Position numbers and translations under genes: made by a program
The notes under the pieces: model-generated
Databases searched by the model: none
Told to the model about the DNA's origin: nothing
What the model saw: the letters and a program-made list of their open reading frames with translations, nothing else
Part shown: positions 7,209-13,701 of the stretch, one piece after another
Numbering within the stretch: position 1 is the stretch's first letter
Layout of the letters: every line of letters starts with the position of its first letter
Assembly: GCA_036271795.1 (NCBI GenBank)
Contig: DATAZY010000075.1
Span: 1-20,073, forward strand
DNA: 20,073 nt
Direction: 5' to 3'
From: Galbitalea sp036271795
Lineage (GTDB): Bacteria; Actinomycetota; Actinomycetes; Actinomycetales; Microbacteriaceae

Positions 7209-8181
7209 GAGCTGACCTCCGGTTGACGAAGAGTAGGTATGCCGCGGACACGATCATCAGGAAGATCAGCAGCAGCGTTGACATCGAGGCCCCGAAACCG
7301 AAGTTTCCGGTACTGAACGAGTTGTTGTAGATGTGGAACGAGATCAGATCTCCCGCGGGAGGTTGGCCCTCGCCGAACAGGATGGCCGGATCATTGAAGT
7401 CGTTGAACGTCCAGAGAAAGAGAACGAGCACGAGCACCCGGTTGACCGGACCAAGCTCGGGAAGCGTGATCGCTCGCCACTGCCGAAACGGTTTGGCACC
7501 GTCGAGAGCCGATGCCTCGTAGAGATCCTCGTTGATGGTCTGCAGCCCAGCCATGAGCATGAGGAACGCGAATGGCCAGGTGCGCCAAATCGCCACCACG
7601 ACCACCGCACCGAACGAGTTCGGCCCGATGAGGAAAAACGGCTGGTTGGTGGCGCTGACGAGGTGAAGGCTGACGAGGATTTGATTGATCACGCCGGTCT
7701 GCTGCTGGAACATGAACTTCCAGGCGATGATTCCGGCGTACATCGGAATGGCGTAGGGGACGAGAAAGATCGTGCGGAATATGGCCCGGCCGCGGAAGGT
7801 GCGCTGTAGCGCCACGGCCGCGGACATCCCGAATCCCCAGGACAGCGCGACCACGATGACCGTGAAGCCGCAGGTTATCCCGAAAGAGTTGAGCAGCGCG
7901 GCCCCCTGGGAATTGGTTGCCGAGACGGCGATCTGGTAGTTGCCGATCCCCGCAAACGGGGCTGTCGACCAGTCCGCGATGGTGGAGTAGGTGAGCTTCA
8001 GGAAGCTGATCCAAATGCCCGTGATCATGGGCGTGAAATGTATGAGGAGCTCGAAGACTACCGCGGGGGCGATGAGAGCGTATGGCAACCAGCGCTTGGC
8101 CTGGTGCCGGGGGTGTCCGTGACTTCCACTTCTTTGTGGAGTTCTGGAGGAAGTTGTTGGGGGTGCCGTTGTGATCGCCAT
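7201..8181 (-). CDS. cebF: Carbohydrate ABC transporter permease, MalF/CebF-like
   Basis: A 326-aa sugar-transport permease of the MalF/UgpA type. A hydrophilic N-terminus of about 30 residues (PPTTSSRTPQRSGSHGHPRH) precedes six predicted membrane helices, the first beginning WLPYALIAPAVVFELL. The EAA loop is YEASALDGAKPFRQWRAITLPEL. ATG 8181 is preferred; an in-frame TTG at 8193 would add four residues but leaves no room for a ribosome-binding site, while AAAGG lies about 14 nt before the ATG. The gene is separated from the binding-protein gene by 160 bp containing two strong hairpins, an arrangement that usually gives much more binding protein than permease. It overlaps the MalG-like gene by 8 nt. 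Confidence 0.88.
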   Translation of the reverse strand: MAITTAPPTTSSRTPQRSGSHGHPRHQAKRWLPYALIAPAVVFELLIHFTPMITGIWISFLKLTYSTIADWSTAPFAGIGNYQIAVSATNSQGAALLNSFGITCGFTVIVVALSWGFGMSAAVALQRTFRGRAIFRTIFLVPYAIPMYAGIIAWKFMFQQQTGVINQILVSLHLVSATNQPFFLIGPNSFGAVVVVAIWRTWPFAFLMLMAGLQTINEDLYEASALDGAKPFRQWRAITLPELGPVNRVLVLVLFLWTFNDFNDPAILFGEGQPPAGDLISFHIYNNSFSTGNFGFGASMSTLLLIFLMIVSAAYLLFVNRRSARA

Positions 8182-8230
8182 GAACTTAGGCAATGCCTTT
8201 CTTATGGTGGGAGTGCGGTGCTCATGCGAA

Positions 8231-8255
8231 CCGCGGGAGTTGATGTCTCCCGCGG
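8231..8255 (-). terminator. Perfect hairpin in the binding-protein/permease spacer (attenuator)
   Basis: CCGCGGGAG (8231-8239) and CTCCCGCGG (8247-8255) form a 9-bp perfect stem with a 7-nt loop, about 50 nt before the permease start. There is no T-tract, so partial termination or protection of the upstream mRNA against 3'-exonucleases is more likely than full termination. Confidence 0.55.
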
Positions 8256-8281
8256 CTCACACGAACTGTACGCACGGCCCG

Positions 8282-8324
8282 GGTCGGCCGGGGCGCATCC
8301 TGCGGACGGATGCCGCCCCCGACC
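8282..8324 (-). terminator. Long bulged hairpin just after the binding-protein gene
   Basis: Three paired blocks stack: 8282-8287 with 8319-8324 (6 bp), 8291-8294 with 8315-8318 (4 bp) and 8295-8300 with 8308-8313 (6 bp), with small bulges and a 7-nt loop. It begins 17 nt after the stop of the binding-protein gene and lacks a T-tail. It is likely a 3' stabiliser or attenuator that lowers permease expression. Confidence 0.5.
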
Positions 8325-8341
8325 GAATCCGGGGAGAGGTG

Positions 8342-9667
8342 TTACTGCGTTGCTGTGGTCTTGTCCTGCGCGGTCTGCAGGGCAGCCTTGACGTCCGCAG
8401 CGGTGACCTTGCCACCGGTTGCGATCGTCGCGAACAGGCCGCTGACGGCTGCTCCGACGTTCTGCTCGAACGCGCCCTCGGACTTGACCAGCGGGTACGG
8501 TGCGGACTGGGTGTCGTAGATCTTCGAGAACACTGACTCGAAGGTCTTGTCCGAGGAGAAGTTCGGAGTGACGCCCTTCACAACCGGGATCGTGCCGTAC
8601 GGGCGGCCAATGGCAGCCTGCGCGTAAGAGCCGGTCATGAACTTGATGAACTGAAGGTCAGCAGCCTGGTTCTTCGAGTTCTTGAAGATCGAGAGGTTGA
8701 TGCCCTGGATTCCACTGTTGATCTGCTTGCCACCCTGAGGAGTCGGGATGTTCGAGACGCCGTAAGCGCTCGGGTCCATTCCGTCTGCCGTGAGTGCCGT
8801 GTTTCCGTTGTTCTGGTCGACGACCATTGCGACCTTGCCCTTGGCGAAGTCCGCAAGTGCCTCGGTGCCGTTGGAGTACTCGGCGTCAGCCTTGCTGACA
8901 ACACCGTCATCCTGCATCAGGTTGAGGTAGCGAAGAACACCGTTGACATTGGCGTCGGTGGTGAAGGTCGGGTTGCCTGACGAGTCGTACCACGATCCGC
9001 CGTTCTGCTCTCCGGTGATGAACGCGAAGTGCACGTTCTCGGTGTAGCTGCCGGCCTCGAGGCCCATTCCTTCAACGCCACCCGTGGTGAGTTTCTGGGC
9101 GTCCGTAACCAGATCTTCCCAGGTGGTGGGAGGGCTGCTGATTCCGGCCTTGGAGAACAGCGCCTTGTTGTAGAACAGGCCGTACGACAGTCCGATGTAG
9201 GGGACCGAGGTGGGCGCCTGGCCAGCGAGGCCACCGGTTGCGAGGGCGCTCGCGACGAACTTGCTCGTCCCGCCGATCGCGCTTGCCGCCTTGCCGGTGA
9301 ACGGCACGAAGGCGCCGGTCGCCGCGAGGTACGGTGCCCAGGTGTTACCGATGTTCAGGACGTCGGGGCCCGAGCCAGAGGAGACCGCGTTGTTGATGTT
9401 GTTCTGCAGGTCGCCCCAGCCGATGACCTCAAGGTTGACCTTGATGCCGGTTTCCTTCGTGAAGTGCGCGAGGATCGGGGTCAGGATCTTGACGTCCGCC
9501 GCGGTGGTGGTGCCCGACTGGTTGCTTGCCCAGTAGGTGATGGTCGAACCGGAAACGCCGTTAGAGCTGTTGCCGCCACCGCCGCTGGTGCAGCCGGTCG
9601 CAACTAGTGCAAGTGAGACTGCGCCGACTACTGCGGCTGACAGCTTGGTGCGTCGTGAGAACTTCAC
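8342..9667 (-). CDS. cebE: Extracellular sugar-binding lipoprotein of the ABC importer, CebE-like
   Basis: A 441-aa substrate-binding protein of cluster-B type (SBP_bac_1). The N-terminus MKFSRRTKLSAAVVGAVSLA, with a lipobox ending in ATGC, is a lipoprotein signal peptide with the lipidated Cys at residue 26. A Gly/Ser linker follows, then the fold containing SGSGPDVLNIGNTWAPYL and a conserved central segment (KGKVAMVVDQN). The GTG at 9667 is chosen because AAAGGAG (9673-9679) sits 5 nt upstream; the frame remains open far beyond this, through the promoter, and that part is not coding. It is the first gene of the operon and would be anchored outside the membrane to capture cello-oligosaccharides. 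Ligand identity comes from the CebR-type operators and the GH1 partner, not from the binding site itself. Confidence 0.9.
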   Translation of the reverse strand: MKFSRRTKLSAAVVGAVSLALVATGCTSGGGGNSSNGVSGSTITYWASNQSGTTTAADVKILTPILAHFTKETGIKVNLEVIGWGDLQNNINNAVSSGSGPDVLNIGNTWAPYLAATGAFVPFTGKAASAIGGTSKFVASALATGGLAGQAPTSVPYIGLSYGLFYNKALFSKAGISSPPTTWEDLVTDAQKLTTGGVEGMGLEAGSYTENVHFAFITGEQNGGSWYDSSGNPTFTTDANVNGVLRYLNLMQDDGVVSKADAEYSNGTEALADFAKGKVAMVVDQNNGNTALTADGMDPSAYGVSNIPTPQGGKQINSGIQGINLSIFKNSKNQAADLQFIKFMTGSYAQAAIGRPYGTIPVVKGVTPNFSSDKTFESVFSKIYDTQSAPYPLVKSEGAFEQNVGAAVSGLFATIATGGKVTAADVKAALQTAQDKTTATQ

Positions 9668-9672
9668 GGTCA

Positions 9673-9679
9673 CTCCTTT
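9673..9679 (-). promoter_or_regulatory. Ribosome-binding site deciding the GTG start of the binding protein
   Basis: AAAGGAG on the minus strand with 5-nt spacing to GTG 9667. It places the start at the signal peptide rather than 270 nt upstream, where the open frame begins. Confidence 0.8.
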
Positions 9680-9722
9680 GTGTGCGTGGATAGGGGAGAT
9701 CCCCAAGAGCGCCCGTGTGTTC

Positions 9723-9738
9723 GTGAGAGCGCTCTCAC
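9723..9738. promoter_or_regulatory. Proximal CebR-type operator
   Basis: GTGAGAGCGCTCTCAC is a perfect 16-bp palindrome with the core TGAGAGCGCTCTCA. It lies at and just downstream of the predicted transcription start, where a repressor would block initiation or elongation. It differs from the distal operator only by a symmetric A-for-G change at the third position of each half-site. Confidence 0.8.
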
Positions 9739-9750
9739 AAGATCGAGCTA

Positions 9751-9780
9751 ACACTAAGTATCGACTATCGGTTCTGTCAA
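9751..9780 (-). promoter_or_regulatory. Promoter of the ceb operon
   Basis: On the minus strand the -35 is TTGACA (9780-9775, consensus) and, after 18 nt, the -10 is TAGTGT (9756-9751, TANNNT). The start would be near 9744, giving a leader of about 77 nt. The promoter is bracketed by the two palindromic operators. Confidence 0.7.
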
Positions 9781-9786
9781 GACATT

Positions 9787-9804
9787 TTTGGGAGCGCTCC
9801 CAAA
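9787..9804. promoter_or_regulatory. Distal CebR-type operator
   Basis: TTTGGGAGCGCTCCCAAA is a perfect 18-bp palindrome whose core TGGGAGCGCTCCCA is identical to the known CebR (Streptomyces) and CelR (Thermobifida) operator. It lies just upstream of the -35 box. Its centre is 65 bp from that of the proximal operator, close to six helical turns, so looping between the two is geometrically possible. Confidence 0.85.
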
Positions 9805-9831
9805 TTCGACTGATTTGATGGCAAATCGGAG

Positions 9832-9867
9832 AAAAAAGAGGGGCGCAGCCCCGTGGCCACGCCCCTC
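9832..9867 (-). terminator. Rho-independent terminator of the MFS gene
   Basis: Read on the minus strand, GAGGGGCG (9867-9860) pairs with CGCCCCTC (9845-9838), an 8-bp stem around a 14-nt loop that can itself fold, followed at once by six T residues (9837-9832). It starts 27 nt after the MFS stop codon and insulates the efflux gene from the ceb promoter region. Confidence 0.85.
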
Positions 9868-9893
9868 CCGGCCGCTCGATGACGACCGCCAAA

Positions 9894-11723
9894 CTACTTT
9901 GTGCCGACCGATTCCGACTCCTGCTCGTCGGCGACAACGCGAATCCGACCCGTGTCGAGGTCGGGGGCCAGCCCGGAACTCAGGGTGTTTGCCGCCCTCG
10001 TCGCCTGGATCGCCTCGTCCTGATCGGCGACTTCCTGGATGGCCGATTTCGCGCGCAGAGGGGTCGCCTTGAGGAAGAAGCTCAACACGAAGGCCACTCC
10101 AATTACCGCGAGACTCAACCAGAACACCGATGCCGTTGCATCGGCGAATCCATGGAGGAACGGCGCCGTCAGCGCAGGGCTGGAGGTCTTGAGGAATGCC
10201 GTGTCGCCATTCAACGCATCTCCCAACAGCGCCGGATTCTTGAGAATTGTGAGGATGTGCGCGTTGTGCGGGTCGGAAAGAATCGCTCGTCCGTGCGCCG
10301 TCGTCGGGTCAGTCGCCTTGGCAAGTGCGGCCTTGAGCTTTGGATCCGCAAACGCGGCCTTGAGCGTGTCAGGCAACCGGGAGAACAGCAGTGAGAAGAT
10401 CACCGCGACGCCCAGGGTGCCACCGATCTGACGGAAGAACGTTGACGAGGATGTCGCGACCCCGATGTCGCGAGCGCCCACAGCGTTCTGGCTGGCGATC
10501 GTGAGGGTTTGCATCAGCTGGCCGAGTCCGAGGCCAACCAGAAGCATGCCGCCCGCGAGCAGGATGTAAGGAGTGGAAGCGGAAATGAAGGTGAACAGGT
10601 AGAACCCCGCCGCCATGAATCCGGTACCGAGGATGGGGAAGATCTTGTACTTGCCCGTTCGGGAGATGAGCTGGCCGCTGGCAATCGACGAGATCATCAG
10701 GCCGAGAATCATGGGGAGTAAGGCGAATCCACTCTGCGTCGGATTGAACCCGAAGACGAGTTGCAGGAAAAGCGGAATCGAGGACAGGGCACCGAACATC
10801 CCAAAACCGACAAGCACGCCGAGAATCGTGGCCATGGAAAAGGTCGGGCTCTTGAACAGTTTGAGAGGGATCAGCGCGGAGTCGCCCATGAGCCTCTCCG
10901 AGAGGATGAACGCCGCGATCCCGAGTACGCCAATGACGTAGCAGGCCCAGGCGCCTCCGGAGCCCCAGCCCCAGGTCTGTCCCTGCTCGGCGACAAGCAG
11001 CAGCGGCGCAACCGCAATTATCACCGTCACGGCGCCCCACCAGTCGATCCTGACGCTGCGGTTGGCGCTGCGCTTCGGAAGGTGGAGGAAGCGCGTCACC
11101 ATGAACAGAGCGAGGATCCCAATCGGGATGTTAATCAGAAAGACCCAGCGCCATCCGGTGATGAAAAGGATCTGGTCTGCGCCGGCGAAGAGCCCGCCGA
11201 TCAGCGGGCCGGCAAGACTCGAAACGCCGAATACAGCGAGGAAATAGCCCTGATATTTGGCCCGCTCTCTCGGCGCGAGCATGTCTCCCATTACCGCGAG
11301 GGGAATAGACATAAGACCGCCCGCGCCGAGACCCTGGATCGCGCGGAACGCGGCGAGCTCATACATTGACGTCGCGAAGAATCCGGATAAGACCGAGCCG
11401 AGGACGAAGACCGTGATCGCGATGATGAAGAGCGGCTTGCGGCCGAAAATGTCGGAGAGCTTGCCGTAGATCGGGGTGGCGATGGTCGAGACGATCAGGT
11501 AGCCCGTGGTGACCCAGGCCTGCTCGCTGAGGCCGTGCAGGTCGTCGGCGATTGTGCGGATGGACGTTCCCACCACCGTCTGATCGAGCGATGCCAGAAA
11601 CATGCCCGCCATGAGGCCGTAGATCACGAGGAGGATCTGGCGGTGGGACATCACGCCGCCGGAATTCTTTACTGCGGCGGCTCGCTTTTGCGAATTGGAC
11701 GTCGCGGTTGCGTCGTTTGACAT
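9894..11723 (-). CDS. MFS drug-efflux transporter, DHA2 (14-TM, EmrB/QacA) family
   Basis: A 609-aa membrane protein, larger than 12-TM transporters and consistent with the 14-TM DHA2 group. The first helix carries the acidic motif LASLDQTVVGTSIRTIADDL (residues about 44-62). The loop-2/3 motif A is GKLSDIFGRK at 87-96. A long extracytoplasmic loop rich in Ala/Lys/Asp precedes the last helix, and a charged C-terminal tail of about 60 residues follows. It would export drugs or other hydrophobic compounds by proton antiport; the substrate is unknown. ATG 11723 is chosen for the AGAGG 4-5 nt upstream; the frame is open for 72 nt more without a better start. No regulator gene is adjacent; a weak dyad upstream (11813-11829) may be an operator. 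Confidence 0.9.
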   Translation of the reverse strand: MSNDATATSNSQKRAAAVKNSGGVMSHRQILLVIYGLMAGMFLASLDQTVVGTSIRTIADDLHGLSEQAWVTTGYLIVSTIATPIYGKLSDIFGRKPLFIIAITVFVLGSVLSGFFATSMYELAAFRAIQGLGAGGLMSIPLAVMGDMLAPRERAKYQGYFLAVFGVSSLAGPLIGGLFAGADQILFITGWRWVFLINIPIGILALFMVTRFLHLPKRSANRSVRIDWWGAVTVIIAVAPLLLVAEQGQTWGWGSGGAWACYVIGVLGIAAFILSERLMGDSALIPLKLFKSPTFSMATILGVLVGFGMFGALSSIPLFLQLVFGFNPTQSGFALLPMILGLMISSIASGQLISRTGKYKIFPILGTGFMAAGFYLFTFISASTPYILLAGGMLLVGLGLGQLMQTLTIASQNAVGARDIGVATSSSTFFRQIGGTLGVAVIFSLLFSRLPDTLKAAFADPKLKAALAKATDPTTAHGRAILSDPHNAHILTILKNPALLGDALNGDTAFLKTSSPALTAPFLHGFADATASVFWLSLAVIGVAFVLSFFLKATPLRAKSAIQEVADQDEAIQATRAANTLSSGLAPDLDTGRIRVVADEQESESVGTK

Positions 11724-11812
11724 GGAACCTCTACCTTGCTTCGCGTATGTGCAATTGATCGCTACAGAAAAGTGGCCGCTGCGGCACAAAGCCAACAGCG
11801 GCAGAAACTTGC

Positions 11813-11829
11813 GTAAAGTGCAAACTTAC
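11813..11829. promoter_or_regulatory. Imperfect dyad upstream of the MFS gene (possible regulator site)
   Basis: GTAAAGTGCAAACTTAC: the outer GTAA/TTAC arms match and the inner positions only partly. Its position 90 bp before the start codon suits a TetR- or MarR-type operator, but no such regulator is encoded in the window. Confidence 0.25.
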
Positions 11830-11919
11830 ACCAATCGCAGTGGATGAAGAAAGTCTTACCCCTACTCCCTCGGGTGTAATTCTCGGACCAACTCGGAGCT
11901 CAAGTCCGGTCGAACTAAC

Positions 11920-11932
11920 CGATCTCAAGGAG
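11920..11932 (-). repeat. Inverted copy of the CTCCTTGAGATCG repeat
   Basis: CGATCTCAAGGAG is the exact reverse complement of the first 13 bases after the leading T in each unit of the tandem repeat at 11986-12017. In a pgm read-through transcript it could pair with either unit, forming mutually exclusive 13-bp stems. Confidence 0.7.
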
Positions 11933-11985
11933 TTCGGAACGCCCGCGGATCGATTGCGTGCGAACGAGGATGAAAGGGACCGAAA

Positions 11986-12017
11986 TCTCCTTGAGATCGT
12001 TTCTCCTTGAGATCGTT
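11986..12017 (+). repeat. Perfect 16-bp tandem duplication downstream of pgm
   Basis: TCTCCTTGAGATCGTT occurs twice without a gap (11986-12001 and 12002-12017). Each unit contains the small dyad TCTC-CTT-GAGA. The second copy ends 14 nt from the pgm stop codon. It may be a binding site, part of a termination structure, or a slippage duplication. Confidence 0.8.
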
Positions 12018-12031
12018 CGAATGTGACTGTC

Positions 12032-13666
12032 TTACCCCAGGGCTTCGTCCACGATCTGCCTGGCCTCGACCTGCACCCGTGCCAGCTGCTCGGGTCCATC
12101 GAACGATTCTGCGTAGATTTTGTAGACATCTTCCGTGCCACTCGGCCTGGCTGCGAACCACGACTTCTCGCCGACCACTTTGACTCCGCCGATCGGGGCG
12201 CCGTTGCCGGGGGCCTCACTGAGTCTGTCGATGATCGGTTCGCCAGCCAGCGTCGTCGCTCCTATGGCGGAGCCGTTCAGCCTGCCGAGGCGGGCCTTCT
12301 GTTCCTTGGTTGCCGCGGCATCCACTCGCGCGTAGGCGGGGTCGCCAAACTGCTCGACGAGCTCGTGGTAGAGCCGTGATGGCGACTTGCCGGTCACGGC
12401 CTGGATTTCGCTCGCCAACAGCGCGAGCAGGATGCCGTCCTTGTCGGTCGTCCACGCAGTTCCGTCCTTGCGAAGGAAGCTCGCACCCGCGCTCTCCTCA
12501 CCGCCGAACCCCACCGAGCCGTCGATGAGGCCGGGGACGAACCACTTGAAGCCGACGGGGACCTCCCAGAGTCGACGTCCGAGGGCGACTGCAACCCGAT
12601 CGATCATGGAACTCGAGACGAGCGTCTTGCCGACGGCGGCATCCTCTCGCCAGAGCGGTCGATGTGTATAGAGGTACTGGATGGCGACCGCGAGATAGTG
12701 GTTGGGGTTCATCAGTCCGCCGTCGGGAGTCACGATGCCGTGGCGATCGGCGTCGGCGTCGTTGCCCGTCACGATGTCGTATTCGTATCTGTGGGCAACT
12801 ACCGACGCCATCACCGACGGGCTGGACGGATCCATGCGGATCTTGCCATCCCAGTCGAGCGTCATGAAGGGCCAGGTCGGATCTACTCGCGGATTGACGA
12901 CCGTGAGTTCGAGCCCGTAGTGGTCAGCGATGAGCTGCCAGTAGTGCACGCTCGCACCGCCCAGCGGGTCCGCGCCGATCCGGATACCGGACTCTCGGAT
13001 CGCATCGATGTCGATGATGTTCTCGAGGTCCTCGACGTAGTTCTTGCGGAAGTCGTAGGTCTCGACCGCGGTCGGCTCGGCCCGCTTCACCTCGCGACTG
13101 CCCGCCGCGATGATCTCGTTGGCGCGATCCGCGATCCAGCTGGTTGCGTCGCTGTCTGCCGGACCGCCGTGGGGCGGGTTGTACTTGAAGCCGCCGTCGC
13201 GCGGCGGGTTGTGGCTCGGCGTGATGATGATGCCGTCGGCCTTACCCGCGTTCCCCGAGCTTGTCGAAGGGCGTGCCGCGTTGTACTTAATGATCGCGTG
13301 ACTCAGCGCGGGGGTCGGCACATAGTCGTCGAACTCGTCGACCAGCACCCGCACACCATTGGCTTCGAGCACCTCGAGCGCGGTCGTCTCGGCCGGTCGG
13401 CTGAGCCCGTGGGTGTCTTTGCCGATGAACAGTGGGCCTGTGATGCCCTCGCCGACGCGATACTCGACGATCGCCTGCGTGATCGCCGCAATGTGTGTCT
13501 CATTAAATGCGGCGTCGAAGGATGACCCGCGATGGCCGCTGGTTCCGAACACGACCATTTGCGCGGGATCGCTCACGTCGGGAACCAGTTCGTAGTACGC
13601 CTGCACCAGCGCGTGCACATCGATGAGGTCGGACTCTTCCGCGGGCAGGCCGGCTCTGGCGTTCAT
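12032..13666 (-). CDS. pgm: Phosphoglucomutase (alpha-D-glucose-1,6-bisphosphate-dependent)
   Basis: A 544-aa alpha-D-phosphohexomutase, normal length for the E. coli Pgm type. It interconverts glucose-1-P and glucose-6-P in the cytosol, linking glycogen, UDP-glucose and glycolysis. Seen in order: GTSGHRGS (about 41-48), phosphoserine loop TPSHNPP with Ser151, metal-binding DADADRHG (about 303-310), sugar-binding GGEESAGASF, and the C-terminal phosphate-binding RPSGTEDVYKIY. Just before the active-site loop, residues 132-141 read RPSTSSGNAG, an insert in a region that is shorter in relatives as I recall them, encoded by a palindromic repeat (13253-13271). The start ATG 13666 has AAGGA 7 nt upstream. 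The gene diverges from pheA with only 35 bp between. Any functional tie to the nearby sugar operon is inference. Confidence 0.95.
   Translation of the reverse strand: MNARAGLPAEESDLIDVHALVQAYYELVPDVSDPAQMVVFGTSGHRGSSFDAAFNETHIAAITQAIVEYRVGEGITGPLFIGKDTHGLSRPAETTALEVLEANGVRVLVDEFDDYVPTPALSHAIIKYNAARPSTSSGNAGKADGIIITPSHNPPRDGGFKYNPPHGGPADSDATSWIADRANEIIAAGSREVKRAEPTAVETYDFRKNYVEDLENIIDIDAIRESGIRIGADPLGGASVHYWQLIADHYGLELTVVNPRVDPTWPFMTLDWDGKIRMDPSSPSVMASVVAHRYEYDIVTGNDADADRHGIVTPDGGLMNPNHYLAVAIQYLYTHRPLWREDAAVGKTLVSSSMIDRVAVALGRRLWEVPVGFKWFVPGLIDGSVGFGGEESAGASFLRKDGTAWTTDKDGILLALLASEIQAVTGKSPSRLYHELVEQFGDPAYARVDAAATKEQKARLGRLNGSAIGATTLAGEPIIDRLSEAPGNGAPIGGVKVVGEKSWFAARPSGTEDVYKIYAESFDGPEQLARVQVEARQIVDEALG
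13253..13271 (-). repeat. Dispersed palindromic repeat inserted in frame within pgm
   Basis: Read on the minus strand, CCCTTCGACAAGCTCGGGG. This closely matches a short palindromic element (CCCTTCGACAAGCTCAGGG) that I recall as common in many high-GC genomes, where its reading frames give peptides such as RPSTSSG, PELVEG and FDKL. Here it encodes the PSTSSG stretch of pgm, and the opposite strand reads PELVEG. The family match is from memory, not a search. Confidence 0.6.
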
Positions 13667-13688
13667 CCTGCAATCCTTGCACTGCCGG

Positions 13689-13694
13689 TAGGCT
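13689..13694 (+). promoter_or_regulatory. -10 element of a probable leaderless promoter for pheA
   Basis: TAGGCT followed by 7 nt and the ATG at 13702, so transcription should start on the A of the start codon. No Shine-Dalgarno of good quality is present (GCAGG 1 nt from the ATG). Confidence 0.6.
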
Positions 13695-13701
13695 CGCAGG
13701 C

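Larger units (their letters stand above)
11724..12031. other. Intergenic region between pgm and the MFS gene
   Basis: 308 bp without a gene. It holds, from the MFS side, a 7-bp hairpin in the leader (GCCGCTG 11775-11781 with CAGCGGC 11796-11802), an imperfect dyad GTAAAGT-GCA-AACTTAC (11813-11829), an inverted 13-mer CGATCTCAAGGAG (11920-11932), and a 16-bp tandem duplication (11986-12017). No T-tailed terminator for pgm is visible, and the MFS promoter could not be placed with confidence. Confidence 0.6.

Noticed and set aside
9668..9937. N-terminal extension of the binding-protein frame by about 90 codons
   Set aside because: It would run through the promoter, both operators and the MFS terminator; the GTG at 9667 has a good ribosome-binding site and begins a lipoprotein signal peptide.
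12662..13525. 287-codon rightward open frame
   Set aside because: It is antisense to pgm, has a Val/Asp/Arg-rich composition and no family resemblance.
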